Shown piece after piece: positions 9,606 through 18,099 of a stretch of DNA of 64,000 bases (positions are counted from its first letter, which is position 1; every line of letters begins with the position of its first letter). This DNA is from an uncultured Cycloclasticus sp. (GTDB taxonomy: Bacteria; Pseudomonadota; Gammaproteobacteria; Methylococcales; Cycloclasticaceae), in contig CAJXOJ010000002.1 of assembly GCA_913057515.1 (NCBI GenBank), forward strand, positions 1-64,000. Direction: 5' to 3'. The notes below the pieces were generated by a model, which saw nothing but the letters and a program-made list of their open reading frames with translations, was not told the origin of the DNA and searched no databases. A program made the position numbers and the translations under genes.

Positions 9606-11465
9606 TTATTTAAGGTATTGAATTATGGTGCTTTTTATACCAACAACATCAAGCCCAGCTTCTTCCAATAGTTCTTCTCTTGAGCCATGTTCAAGGTTAC
9701 GGTCGGGTAGGCCAATATTGACGACGCGTACGTCAATGGAAGATTCATTAATAAACTCATTAATGGCACTTCCGGCGCCTCCCTTTACAACATTGTCTTC
9801 AAGAGTGAACAAGGTCTCGTGGGTGCTAGCGACATCTTTAATTATGTTGCCATCAAGTGGTTTTACAAAACGCATATTGATGACGGTGGCATTCAATTCT
9901 TTAGCGACTTCGACAGCTGCAGTGACAGTTGAACCAAAAGCGAGTAGCGCGATATCTTGACCTTCAAGAACCTTAAGGGCTTGACCAATTTCAATACACT
10001 CCAGGGTATTGTTGATGGTAACACCTGGGCCTTTACCACGTGGGTAACGAACGGCAACAGGGCCAGTGTAATGAATGCCGGTTGTTAGCATTTGGCGACA
10101 TTCATTTTCATCGGCCGGCGCCATAATGACCATATTAGGTAAGCAACGTAAATAGCTAAAATCATAAGAGCCAGCGTGAGTGGGGCCATCTGGGCCAACT
10201 AAGCCCGCACGGTCTATCGCAAAAAGCACGGGTAAATTTTGTAAGGCAACGTCATGAATAAGCTGGTCATAGCCACGTTGTAAAAATGTGGAGTAGATAG
10301 CGACCACGGGTCTTAAGCCTTCGCATGCCATTCCAGCTGCTAGGGTAACGGCATGCTGCTCGGCTATTCCAACATCAAAATAACGATCTGGGTGCTCTTG
10401 CTCAAACTGAACCAGGCCAGAGCCTTCACGCATAGCAGGGGTGATGCCAACCACTTTCTTGTTATCGTTAGCAATATCACATAGCCATTGCCCGAACACG
10501 TCTGTATAAGTTGGCGAACTCGGTGCTTTTTTCGGCAACTCTTCTCTTTGCGGGTCGAAGGTTGAAACACCATGATAAGCTATTGGGTCAGCCTCAGCAG
10601 GCAAGTAACCTTTACCTTTTTGTGTCACCACATGGAGAAATTGCGGGCCTTGTAAGTCTTTTAAATTAGACAGTGTTTGAATGAGCGTCGGTAAATCATG
10701 GCCATCAATAGGACCGATATAGTTAAAGCCCATTTCTTCAAATAAAGTACCAGGGATGATCATACCTTTGACATGCTCTTCAGTCCGTCTTGCCAGTTCC
10801 CAAACGCTGGGCATGTTAGACATGACTTTTTTGCTGCCTTTTTTAACGGTAGTGTAAAATTTGCCGGATAAAATTTTTGCGAGATAGTTTTTCATTGCCC
10901 CTACATTAGGGGAAATAGACATATCGTTGTCGTTTAAAATAACCAGCACGTTTGCGTCTAATGCACCCGCATGATTTAGTGCCTCGAAAGCCATTCCGCC
11001 CGTTATACCGCCATCACCAATAATGGCAACTGTACGTTTTTCATCATCATTGATAGCTGCAGCAATGGCCATCCCTAAAGCGGCACTGATCGAAGTGCTT
11101 GAGTGACCAACGCCAAAGGCATCGTATTCACTTTCTGCGCGAGTAACAAAGGGAGCGATGCCGTCTTTTTGACGAATAGTGGAAATGCTGTCTTTTCGCC
11201 CAGTTAGAATTTTATGTGGGTAAGCTTGGTGGCCTACATCCCAAATAAGTTTATCATTAGGCGTTTCAAAAACATAATGTAACGCAATTGTTAATTCAAT
11301 GGCTCCAAGCCCTGCAGACAGGTGGCCGCCAGATTTACTGACCGATGATATTAAAAATTCACGTAATTCATGTGACAGGCTGATGAGCTCATCTTCATTT
11401 AGCTTACGTAGGTCGCTAGGAAGGTTTACTTTATCAAGAGTGGGATGTTTTGCCGTCAGTGTCAC
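9606..11465 (-). CDS. dxs: 1-deoxy-D-xylulose-5-phosphate synthase
   Basis: Thiamine-diphosphate enzyme that condenses pyruvate and glyceraldehyde 3-phosphate, the first and often limiting step of the MEP isoprenoid pathway, also feeding thiamine and pyridoxal synthesis. Visible signatures are the N-terminal [19 protein letters not shown], the diphosphate motif beginning [18 protein letters not shown], and the transketolase segment [18 protein letters not shown] with the catalytic Glu. Length 619 aa matches the family (about 620). The neighbours xseB and ispA upstream form the common gammaproteobacterial xseB-ispA-dxs group. Confidence 0.98.
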   Translation of the reverse strand: MTLTAKHPTLDKVNLPSDLRKLNEDELISLSHELREFLISSVSKSGGHLSAGLGAIELTIALHYVFETPNDKLIWDVGHQAYPHKILTGRKDSISTIRQKDGIAPFVTRAESEYDAFGVGHSSTSISAALGMAIAAAINDDEKRTVAIIGDGGITGGMAFEALNHAGALDANVLVILNDNDMSISPNVGAMKNYLAKILSGKFYTTVKKGSKKVMSNMPSVWELARRTEEHVKGMIIPGTLFEEMGFNYIGPIDGHDLPTLIQTLSNLKDLQGPQFLHVVTQKGKGYLPAEADPIAYHGVSTFDPQREELPKKAPSSPTYTDVFGQWLCDIANDNKKVVGITPAMREGSGLVQFEQEHPDRYFDVGIAEQHAVTLAAGMACEGLRPVVAIYSTFLQRGYDQLIHDVALQNLPVLFAIDRAGLVGPDGPTHAGSYDFSYLRCLPNMVIMAPADENECRQMLTTGIHYTGPVAVRYPRGKGPGVTINNTLECIEIGQALKVLEGQDIALLAFGSTVTAAVEVAKELNATVINMRFVKPLDGNIIKDVASTHETLFTLEDNVVKGGAGSAINEFINESSIDVRVVNIGLPDRNLEHGSREELLEEAGLDVVGIKSTIIQYLK

Positions 11466-11559
11466 GTAATATTCATAATACGTTGGATTAAGGGTGCGTA
11501 TTATCGTTTGCTAGCAAAGACTATGCAAGTGAATACTAATGGTTAAGAGGGCTTCGTTA

Positions 11560-12444
11560 TTAGGATATCCGAGAGATGGTGAATTGAGCGATGTTTCTTA
11601 GGTGGTCACTGCGCTGATCAAAGTATGACAAGCTTAAAATAGCTTCATCATATAAATCGTTGGCCAGTTGTTTTGAAGCCTTAAGGCCTAGTATAGAAGG
11701 GTAGGTGGATTTTTTAGCTTGTTGGTCTTTACCTTGAGTTTTGCCCAACGCTGCAGTCGAGGAGGTTTCATCTAGAATGTCGTCTTGAATTTGAAATGCT
11801 AGACCAATACATTCTGCATAATGTTTTAAGTGGCGATATTGGCTATCGCTTGGGTTAAATTTCAAACAGGCGACTAAGGTGATACAGCTGCATATCAGCG
11901 CGCCTGTTTTATGTAGGTGCATATTTTCAATTTCAGCTATCGAAATCGATTGGCCTTCATTCGCTAAGTCAATCGCTTGGCCACCCACCATCCCTCTAGA
12001 TCCTGATGCTTGTGATAGGAGTTGAATGCAGTTAACTCGTTGTTCAGCGGTACAGTCAGTTTTTGTCAACACATTAAAAGCAAGTGTTAATAGCGCATCA
12101 CCCGCTAAAATAGCGGTGGCTTCATCAAACGCTTTGTGGCAGCTGGGTTTGCCACGACGTAAGTCATCGTCATCCATCGAGGGTAAGTCATCATGAATAA
12201 GAGAATAAGCGTGAATAAGCTCAATTGAGCTAGCAATATCATCTAACGTTGATGTTGGCACATCTAATAAATGGCCCGTGGCATACACTAACATTGCTCG
12301 TACCCGTTTGCCGCCATTGAGCGTTGAATAATGCATTGCCTCGTGCAAGCGTTTAGGCTCAATATGACAAGCTGGAAGATGATGCGTTAGCGCGGCTTCA
12401 ATTTGCTGGGTAGAACTGTCTTGAAATTGTTTGAATGACGACAT
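11560..12444 (-). CDS. ispA: Farnesyl (polyprenyl) diphosphate synthase
   Basis: Condenses dimethylallyl and isopentenyl diphosphates to farnesyl diphosphate. Both aspartate-rich metal sites are present: DDLPSMDDDDLRRGKP with the first DDxxxxD motif and FQIQDDILD with the second. The KRVRAML segment for substrate binding is also visible. Length 294 aa is normal for IspA. It lies 23 bases after xseB and shares its direction, so its product serves the same isoprenoid pathway as the dxs gene downstream. Confidence 0.97.
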   Translation of the reverse strand: MSSFKQFQDSSTQQIEAALTHHLPACHIEPKRLHEAMHYSTLNGGKRVRAMLVYATGHLLDVPTSTLDDIASSIELIHAYSLIHDDLPSMDDDDLRRGKPSCHKAFDEATAILAGDALLTLAFNVLTKTDCTAEQRVNCIQLLSQASGSRGMVGGQAIDLANEGQSISIAEIENMHLHKTGALICSCITLVACLKFNPSDSQYRHLKHYAECIGLAFQIQDDILDETSSTAALGKTQGKDQQAKKSTYPSILGLKASKQLANDLYDEAILSLSYFDQRSDHLRNIAQFTISRIS

Positions 12445-12467
12445 AGATAGCGTAGGAAAAAGATGGT

Positions 12468-12692
12468 TTATTCGAAATCAACGGGTTTTGCGACGGAGGA
12501 CTTAGATAACAAAATCTCAACTTTTTGTTCGGCCTCAGTAAGTGATTTTTGGCAAGACTGTACCAAGTTAATGCCTGACTCGAACTCTTTGAGTGATTCT
12601 TCGAGGCTTAGGCCGCCATTTTCCATGCGTTCAACAAGCTCTTCAAGTGATTGGAGTGATGATTCTAAATCGAGTTTTTTTGCTTTAGCCAT
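12468..12692 (-). CDS. xseB: Exodeoxyribonuclease VII small subunit
   Basis: Small helical partner of XseA in the single-strand-specific exonuclease VII. The 74 aa protein shows the family pattern LESSLQSLEELVERMENGGLSLEESLKEFESG, which forms the long helical hairpin. It is the first gene of the xseB-ispA-dxs unit and is divergent from the rubrerythrin gene, with about 185 bases between them. The large subunit is not in the window. Confidence 0.96.
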   Translation of the reverse strand: MAKAKKLDLESSLQSLEELVERMENGGLSLEESLKEFESGINLVQSCQKSLTEAEQKVEILLSKSSVAKPVDFE

Positions 12693-12786
12693 GATCGGTT
12701 TTCGTTGATTTTATGAGTGGAAATACGTTACCTTATCAGTAAGATCTCGTCACTCATTTTAACGTCATTATTGATTTTAATGATTA

Positions 12787-12815
12787 TTGACATGTTGTGA
12801 GTGCTGACGTATCTT
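12787..12815 (+). promoter_or_regulatory. Sigma-70-type promoter for rubrerythrin
   Basis: A perfect -35 TTGACA (12787-12792) is separated by exactly 17 bases from a -10 TATCTT (12810-12815). Transcription would begin near 12821-12823, about 55 bases before the rubrerythrin ATG. Such a strong core promoter suggests high expression limited by a repressor, in line with the palindrome at the start site. Confidence 0.8.
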
Positions 12816-12820
12816 AAACT

Positions 12821-12845
12821 CACCTTTAGACCTAGTCTAAAGGTG
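12821..12845. promoter_or_regulatory. Perfect palindrome at the rubrerythrin transcription start (candidate operator)
   Basis: Eleven-base arms CACCTTTAGAC and GTCTAAAGGTG flank the spacer CTA without a mismatch. The element begins where the predicted promoter should start transcription, so it could be a repressor operator or, if transcribed, a hairpin at the 5' end of the mRNA. I do not recognise it as a PerR, Fur, NsrR or OxyR consensus. The regulator is unknown. Confidence 0.7.
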
Positions 12846-12877
12846 GAAATAATATTATTCAATGAAGAGGAATTATT

Positions 12878-13297
12878 ATGTCACTTAAAGGTTCTCAAAC
12901 AGAACAAAATTTAAAGGACGCATTTGCTGGTGAGTCACAAGCAAACCGTCGTTACTTATACTTCGCAAACAAGGCAGACATCGAAGGGTATAATGATGTA
13001 TCAACTGTTTTCCGCTCAACGGCTGAAGGTGAAACGGGCCATGCGCACGGTCACTTAGAGTATTTGGAAGAAACAGGTGATCCAGCGACTGGCTTACCTA
13101 TTGGTGGCACAGAAGATAACCTTAAAGCATCCATTGCTGGTGAAACACATGAGTACACAGATATGTACCCAGGTATGGCCAAAACAGCGCGTGATGAAGG
13201 TCATGATGAAATTGCTGATTGGTTTGAAACACTAGCTAAAGCGGAGCGTTCACACGCAAACCGTTTCCAAAAAGCGTTAGATAACTTAAACGCTTAG
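12878..13297 (+). CDS. rbr: Rubrerythrin-family diiron protein, no rubredoxin domain
   Basis: A ferritin-like four-helix diiron protein, probably a peroxide scavenger. The iron ligands can be read off: Glu19 (AGESQANRRY), Glu52 and His55 (GETGHAHGH), Glu89 and Glu92 (AGETHEY), Glu123 and His126 (ERSHANRF). The chain stops at 139 aa, right after the helical domain. The C-terminal CxxC...CxxC rubredoxin domain of classic rubrerythrins (about 190 aa) is absent, so electrons must come from another protein. A good AGAGGAA ribosome site precedes the ATG. The Fe-S oxidoreductase encoded next is the obvious candidate donor, though this is inference. Confidence 0.93.
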   Translation: MSLKGSQTEQNLKDAFAGESQANRRYLYFANKADIEGYNDVSTVFRSTAEGETGHAHGHLEYLEETGDPATGLPIGGTEDNLKASIAGETHEYTDMYPGMAKTARDEGHDEIADWFETLAKAERSHANRFQKALDNLNA

Positions 13298-13312
13298 ATG
13301 TTAGTTTAGATT

Positions 13313-13345
13313 AAAGGAGGGTACAGGCGTACCCTCCTTTTTTTT
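13313..13345 (+). terminator. Rho-independent terminator or attenuator after rubrerythrin
   Basis: Perfect 12-base arms AAAGGAGGGTAC / GTACCCTCCTTT around AGGC are followed by a further run of T. It lies 15 bases after the rubrerythrin stop and only about 12 bases before the ATG of the Fe-S oxidoreductase, whose ribosome site (GGAGATG) immediately follows the T-run. It probably sets a high rubrerythrin-to-oxidoreductase ratio by partial termination. Confidence 0.9.
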
Positions 13346-13357
13346 GGAGATGAAAAA

Positions 13358-14683
13358 ATGAGAGAAGGTAGCTTAGAAGCCCCAACAAGGCATCCGTTAG
13401 ATTGGAAAAACGCCAGTTTTTATGACGAAGCTAATTTATTTAATGAATTAGATCGTGTATTCGATATTTGTCATGGTTGTCGACGTTGTTTTAACCTGTG
13501 TAATGCATTCCCGTTACTATTCGATGTGATTGACGAATCTGAAACGATGGAACTTGATAGTGTTGATAAAAAAGTTTATTGGGATGTCGTTGATAATTGC
13601 TACCTTTGTGACATGTGCTTTATGAGCAAGTGTCCCTATGTGCCACCTCATGAGTGGGATCTAGACTTTCCTCATTTAATGCTTCGTGCAAAAGCGGTTA
13701 AATTTAAGAAAGATGATGTTAAAAAGCGTGATAAATTCATCACTTCAACGGATACAGTAGGCAAATTAGCGTCCATTCCAATTGTTGTTAATGTAGTTAA
13801 CGCTGCGAATAAAAACACAACTGTCAGGAAAGTACTTGATAGTCAGCTGGGTATCCACCCTGATGCCGTCCTTCCTGCTTACCATACAGACACGGCAAGA
13901 AAACAATTTAGTAAGCAGTCGCATACGCAAACATCGGCTGAGGCTTGCGGTGAAACAACAGGCAAAGTAGCTATTTTCACAACCTGCTATGGCAACTACA
14001 ACCGCCCTGACTTAGTGAATGATTTGGTCATGGTGTTAGAGCATAACGAAATGGCAGTGACGATGGCGAGTCAAGAAAGCTGTTGCGGTATGCCTAAGTT
14101 AGAATTAGGCGATTTAGAGGAAGTCGAACGCCTTAAAAACAACAATATTCCACAGTTGGTCAAATTGATTGATGAGGGTTGGGATATTATTGCGCCAGTT
14201 CCATCTTGTGTATTAATGTTTAAACAGGAACTCCCACTCATGTTTCCTGACGATAAAGACGTAGCAAAAGTTCGTGATGCGATATTTGACCCTTTTGAAT
14301 ACTTAATGCTTAGGCATAAATCTAATCTGCTTAAGACAGATTTTAAAGATGAAATAGGAACGGTGTCCTATCAAGTAGCCTGTCATCTTCGTGTACAAAA
14401 TATTGGCTTAAAAACAAAAGAAGTGTTGGAGCTTATTCCAAATACAGCCGTTAATGCTATTGAGCGCTGCTCAGGTCATGACGGAACGTATGCAGTGAAA
14501 AGTGAATTTCATGATATAGCGATGAAGATTGCTAAACCGGTGGTCAACCGTGTTAAAAAAGCAGACGCTGACGTTTTCTCTAGTGATTGCCCGATGGCCG
14601 CTGATCATATTGCCAGCGGTTTGGACGATGACCGTCATGTTAAAAGCCCCATCAGCTTGTTAAAGCAAGCCTATGGACTGTAA
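13358..14683 (+). CDS. Heterodisulfide-reductase-related Fe-S oxidoreductase (GlpC-like)
   Basis: Predicted electron-transfer protein of 441 aa. It has two N-terminal cluster motifs, CHGCRRCFNLC (Cys38, 41, 44, 48) and CYLCDMCFMSKCP (Cys81, 84, 87, 92), the second with one extra residue before the last Cys. Two CCG-type domains follow: CYGNYNRPD...ESCCGMPK, and CHLRVQNIG...RCSGHDGTY with DCPMA near the end. This is the architecture of GlpC/HdrB-like proteins that handle special 4Fe-4S clusters or thiol/quinone chemistry. No membrane segment or flavin domain is evident. It lies between rubrerythrin and a DUF3501 protein, a grouping I recall from other proteobacteria. Its substrate is unknown. 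Confidence 0.88.
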   Translation: MREGSLEAPTRHPLDWKNASFYDEANLFNELDRVFDICHGCRRCFNLCNAFPLLFDVIDESETMELDSVDKKVYWDVVDNCYLCDMCFMSKCPYVPPHEWDLDFPHLMLRAKAVKFKKDDVKKRDKFITSTDTVGKLASIPIVVNVVNAANKNTTVRKVLDSQLGIHPDAVLPAYHTDTARKQFSKQSHTQTSAEACGETTGKVAIFTTCYGNYNRPDLVNDLVMVLEHNEMAVTMASQESCCGMPKLELGDLEEVERLKNNNIPQLVKLIDEGWDIIAPVPSCVLMFKQELPLMFPDDKDVAKVRDAIFDPFEYLMLRHKSNLLKTDFKDEIGTVSYQVACHLRVQNIGLKTKEVLELIPNTAVNAIERCSGHDGTYAVKSEFHDIAMKIAKPVVNRVKKADADVFSSDCPMAADHIASGLDDDRHVKSPISLLKQAYGL

Positions 14684-14704
14684 GTTACTTTTTAAGGTAT
14701 TGGT

Positions 14705-15286
14705 ATGAAAAAATTAATAAAATCAGAGTTATATAGTCTTGAAGAATATTCAAATATGCGTGCCGACTTTAGAACAAAGATTCGTAAGCATAAAAAGAAT
14801 AGAATTGTCAGAATTGGTGAAAACATTAGTCTTCATTTTGAAGATTATCAAACCATGCTCTACCAAGTCCAAGAGATGTTGCGTGCAGAAAAAATCTTTG
14901 AGTCAGAGGGTATTGTTGAGGAAATTGAAACTTATAACCCATTGATTCCAGATGGTAGCAATTGGAAAGCGACCATGATGATTCAATTTGACGACGTGGC
15001 TGACCGTAAAGCGGCGCTTGAAAATATGATTGGTATTGAACGTGCCACGTGGGTTCAAGTCGATGGGTTTGAAAAAGTAAACCCGATCGCGAATGAGGAC
15101 TTAGAGCGTGAAACCGAGGAAAAAACCTCTTCAGTTCACTTTTTACGGTTTGAGTTGAGTGAGAAAATGGTTAAAGCGGCTAAAAGTGGGGTAGCTATTA
15201 AAGCAGGCGTGGATCATGCCGCTTATCAACATGAAGTTACATTGCCAGAAAATATTAGGCACTCGTTGGCAAGCGATTTGGCTTAA
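14705..15286 (+). CDS. DUF3501 family protein
   Basis: A 193 aa protein of the uncharacterised DUF3501 family, recognised from KIRKHKKNRIVRIGENISLHFED, the helix YQVQEMLRAEKIFE and ETYNPLIPDGSNWKATMMIQ. It is soluble, charged, and lacks Cys motifs, signal peptide or membrane segments. It begins 21 bases after the Fe-S oxidoreductase stop, preceded by a weak AAGGTAT ribosome site. The steady association with rubrerythrin and the Fe-S protein suggests a regulatory or assembly subunit for the same redox process. No biochemical function is known to me. Confidence 0.85.
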   Translation: MKKLIKSELYSLEEYSNMRADFRTKIRKHKKNRIVRIGENISLHFEDYQTMLYQVQEMLRAEKIFESEGIVEEIETYNPLIPDGSNWKATMMIQFDDVADRKAALENMIGIERATWVQVDGFEKVNPIANEDLERETEEKTSSVHFLRFELSEKMVKAAKSGVAIKAGVDHAAYQHEVTLPENIRHSLASDLA

Positions 15287-15321
15287 GGCAGCATCGGGTA
15301 ATTTATCTGTGCTTAGCCGCA

Positions 15322-17892
15322 TTATTGAGCGGTGAGTAGTGTTTGTATGGGTTTTGGTGTGTCTAAGTAAAACCCTTGTGCGTAGTCGATTCCGATCTCT
15401 TGCATTTTTTCAAGAATGGCTGAGTTTTCCACAAATTCACCAATCGTCTTTTTTCCCATAATATGTGAGATATCATGGATAGATTTGACCATGGCCAGAT
15501 CTATTGGGTCATCAAGCATATTCTTTATAAATTGACCGTCAATTTTAAGAATGTCCGCGGGTAATTGCTTTAAATATTCATAAGAAGACAAGCCAGTGCC
15601 AAAGTCATCTAAGGCAATTAAACAGCCTAGTTCCTGTAGTTTGGTTAACAGCTTAAAACCTAATTTTGGGTTGGTGATAGCGGCAGTTTCGGTAATTTCA
15701 AAACATATCTTACTCGGGTCGATATTATTTTTTTCTAGATTATCCTTGATAAGGCCGAAGGTCTCTTCATGGGCGATGGTTTGGCCTGATAAATTAATGC
15801 TTAGCCAATTAAATTGGTCCTGAATCGTTGCGACTGCGTGAAGGGCATTTTCTATGACCCAATGATCTATTTTGTAAATTAACTTGTAGCGCTCAGCAGC
15901 GGGTAAGAAGGTATTAGGTGAGACAATGGCTCCACTTTTATCAAACATGCGCACCAATACTTCATAACTACATTGCTTATTCTCCATGATGGATTCAACA
16001 TCAGGTACAGCGCAAATTTTTTGTACATAGCAGACAAAACCATTAGCTTTAAGAGCCTCGTGGATTTGATTGATGGTGTTGTTTTGCCGTAGTCGTATTG
16101 CTACTGTTTGATCTACATCGTTATGAAAATGAATTTGGTTGCGTCCCGCCTCTTTAGCTATGTAGCATGAGGTGTCTGCCAGTTTCAATGCCTCTTCATA
16201 GGAGGTAATAGTTTTGTCAATGATGACGATGCCAATACTGACACCAATGTTATATTCTTTTCCGGCAGAGATAAACTTAAAGGCATCAATGTCTTGCCTG
16301 ATTTCTTCACCCAGTTTTTTGGCCATGTCAGGTGGGCAGTTTTTTAATAAAATGCAAAACTCATCACCACCCACCCGCGCGAGTATATCTGCTGAACGGA
16401 TTTTTTTAAGCAGTAATTGACTGACTTCAACAAGCGCTAAATCACCCGAAGCATGACCACTACTGTCATTAATGATCTTGAACTGGTCTAAGTCAAGATA
16501 AAGCAGCGCATGAGCAGCATTTTCGTCCTTTAATGTTTCAATAGCGTGGTTTAATGCCGCATCAAACCCACGGCGATTAATTAATTGTGTTAACGGGTCA
16601 TGGGTCGCTTCAAAACTTAGTTTTTGCGTGAGGAGTGTGTTTTCAGTAATATTTTTAAAATACCACACACGACCTTTGATTGTGTCGTTATGAATTAAAG
16701 GGAATGAGGTTAAATTTAAAATTATGCCATTTTTTAAGTAAACAGTGTTGGATGTCTTTGAGCTGGATGTTGCCGTCTGACTTAGGACAGCTTCTTGGAC
16801 CTTTTCATGGTCATGGCATGCCGGCATACTGGCATTAAGTAATTGCATCGAGCTGTTATCTTTTTCTTTATCTGATAATAAAGTGTTTGGTAAATCAAAG
16901 GTGTCAAAAAAAGTTTGGTTAATGGCAATGACTCTGCGCTGGGTATCTTCAACTAAGACGCCATCGTCGCTAGCCTCCATGATGGCATGTTGAATATCGC
17001 TATAGGATTGAAGCTGTTGTTGATTCTTGATTTTTTCAGTTAAGTCTAGCAGTGTGAAGAAGTAGTGCTGAAGGCCATTGTAGGTGGTTAAAGAACCATG
17101 TGCTTCAACATGGATGATGTTCTGGTTAACAAAGAGATCTATCTCACCACTTGCTTTACCATACTTTAAGATACGATCAAAAATTGGATTAAATTTGGGC
17201 TGTTCATGCTCGGGTAGAAACTGTTGGCCATGTTTGTTGACTAGTTGGCGGAAGCTTTTTTTCTTTAGCGTGCAATATGATTCATTAGCATAAACAATTT
17301 TTTTATCCATGCTGTAGATAACCTGAGCGAATGGAGAGTTATCGATACTGTCTATTGCAAATTCTGCGGCGTTTAACAGTGTTGGAATATCTAGAAGAGA
17401 GGTGAGTGTGGGGCTGATGAGATTAGCTACTTCATTAAGAATATCTTTCGTTTCATCGCTCCATTGTTGTAACGAGCGGCATTGTTGAAGTGAAAGTCCC
17501 CAGCTAGCACCATCGGGTAAGTTAATCAATTTAACTATCTGAGATTTAATTGAAAATTGGGCATAGAGTCCCCGTACTTCTGCCGACTTAATATTTTTTG
17601 GCTGAAACTCAACGGGATCGGTAGTCCCTTCAATCATTTTAGAAACAAGTTGAAAGAAAGGAAGCAATTCGGTATTAACCTTTAATTTATTTGCACCAGG
17701 GTAATCTTGTGTGGTTGACTCAATGGGAATAATGATTGTTGTAGCATTACTGTGGCAGGGGTACATTAGTGAGCATCGATCAACGCCTAGGTAATCTAGC
17801 AGCAAATTGAGTACTTTTTTCAACTTATGGTAATCTGAAAGACTTGAGTTAAGTAGCTTAGTTACCTCAGCGAAGAGCGTTTTTTTATTCAT
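15322..17892 (-). CDS. GAF/PAS-GGDEF-EAL c-di-GMP enzyme (EVL variant)
   Basis: A cytoplasmic 856 aa sensor enzyme. Residues 1-170 resemble a GAF-type domain, followed by two PAS-like regions (about 180-290 and 300-415), a GGDEF domain with intact GGDEF near 508 and an RSAD inhibitory site five residues before it, and an EAL domain (about 605-850). The first EAL motif reads YEVLVRM, so it is EVL, and the usual EGVE is replaced by GEFVEN. The metal-binding DDFGTG is kept. Cyclase activity therefore looks intact; phosphodiesterase activity may be reduced or the domain may only bind the nucleotide. No membrane segments are seen. It is a single gene, convergent with the DUF3501 gene and divergent from parE. 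Confidence 0.92.
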   Translation of the reverse strand: MNKKTLFAEVTKLLNSSLSDYHKLKKVLNLLLDYLGVDRCSLMYPCHSNATTIIIPIESTTQDYPGANKLKVNTELLPFFQLVSKMIEGTTDPVEFQPKNIKSAEVRGLYAQFSIKSQIVKLINLPDGASWGLSLQQCRSLQQWSDETKDILNEVANLISPTLTSLLDIPTLLNAAEFAIDSIDNSPFAQVIYSMDKKIVYANESYCTLKKKSFRQLVNKHGQQFLPEHEQPKFNPIFDRILKYGKASGEIDLFVNQNIIHVEAHGSLTTYNGLQHYFFTLLDLTEKIKNQQQLQSYSDIQHAIMEASDDGVLVEDTQRRVIAINQTFFDTFDLPNTLLSDKEKDNSSMQLLNASMPACHDHEKVQEAVLSQTATSSSKTSNTVYLKNGIILNLTSFPLIHNDTIKGRVWYFKNITENTLLTQKLSFEATHDPLTQLINRRGFDAALNHAIETLKDENAAHALLYLDLDQFKIINDSSGHASGDLALVEVSQLLLKKIRSADILARVGGDEFCILLKNCPPDMAKKLGEEIRQDIDAFKFISAGKEYNIGVSIGIVIIDKTITSYEEALKLADTSCYIAKEAGRNQIHFHNDVDQTVAIRLRQNNTINQIHEALKANGFVCYVQKICAVPDVESIMENKQCSYEVLVRMFDKSGAIVSPNTFLPAAERYKLIYKIDHWVIENALHAVATIQDQFNWLSINLSGQTIAHEETFGLIKDNLEKNNIDPSKICFEITETAAITNPKLGFKLLTKLQELGCLIALDDFGTGLSSYEYLKQLPADILKIDGQFIKNMLDDPIDLAMVKSIHDISHIMGKKTIGEFVENSAILEKMQEIGIDYAQGFYLDTPKPIQTLLTAQ

Positions 17893-18099
17893 ATTCCCTA
17901 TTTATTTTTTTAGGACTTATTATCTGTACAATGTAGCTGACTATGGGGATTATTCAAGTTAATAAGAGGAAGTTATTTGTTATAACTTAGTTTAAAGGGC
18001 AATAATGCCACCTATACACACCGCATGCTTGTTAGTAAGGGTTTAAGTCGTTAGAATCTTGTCTTTATTCCATACTTTAAATGCCATTACCTCAAGTCT

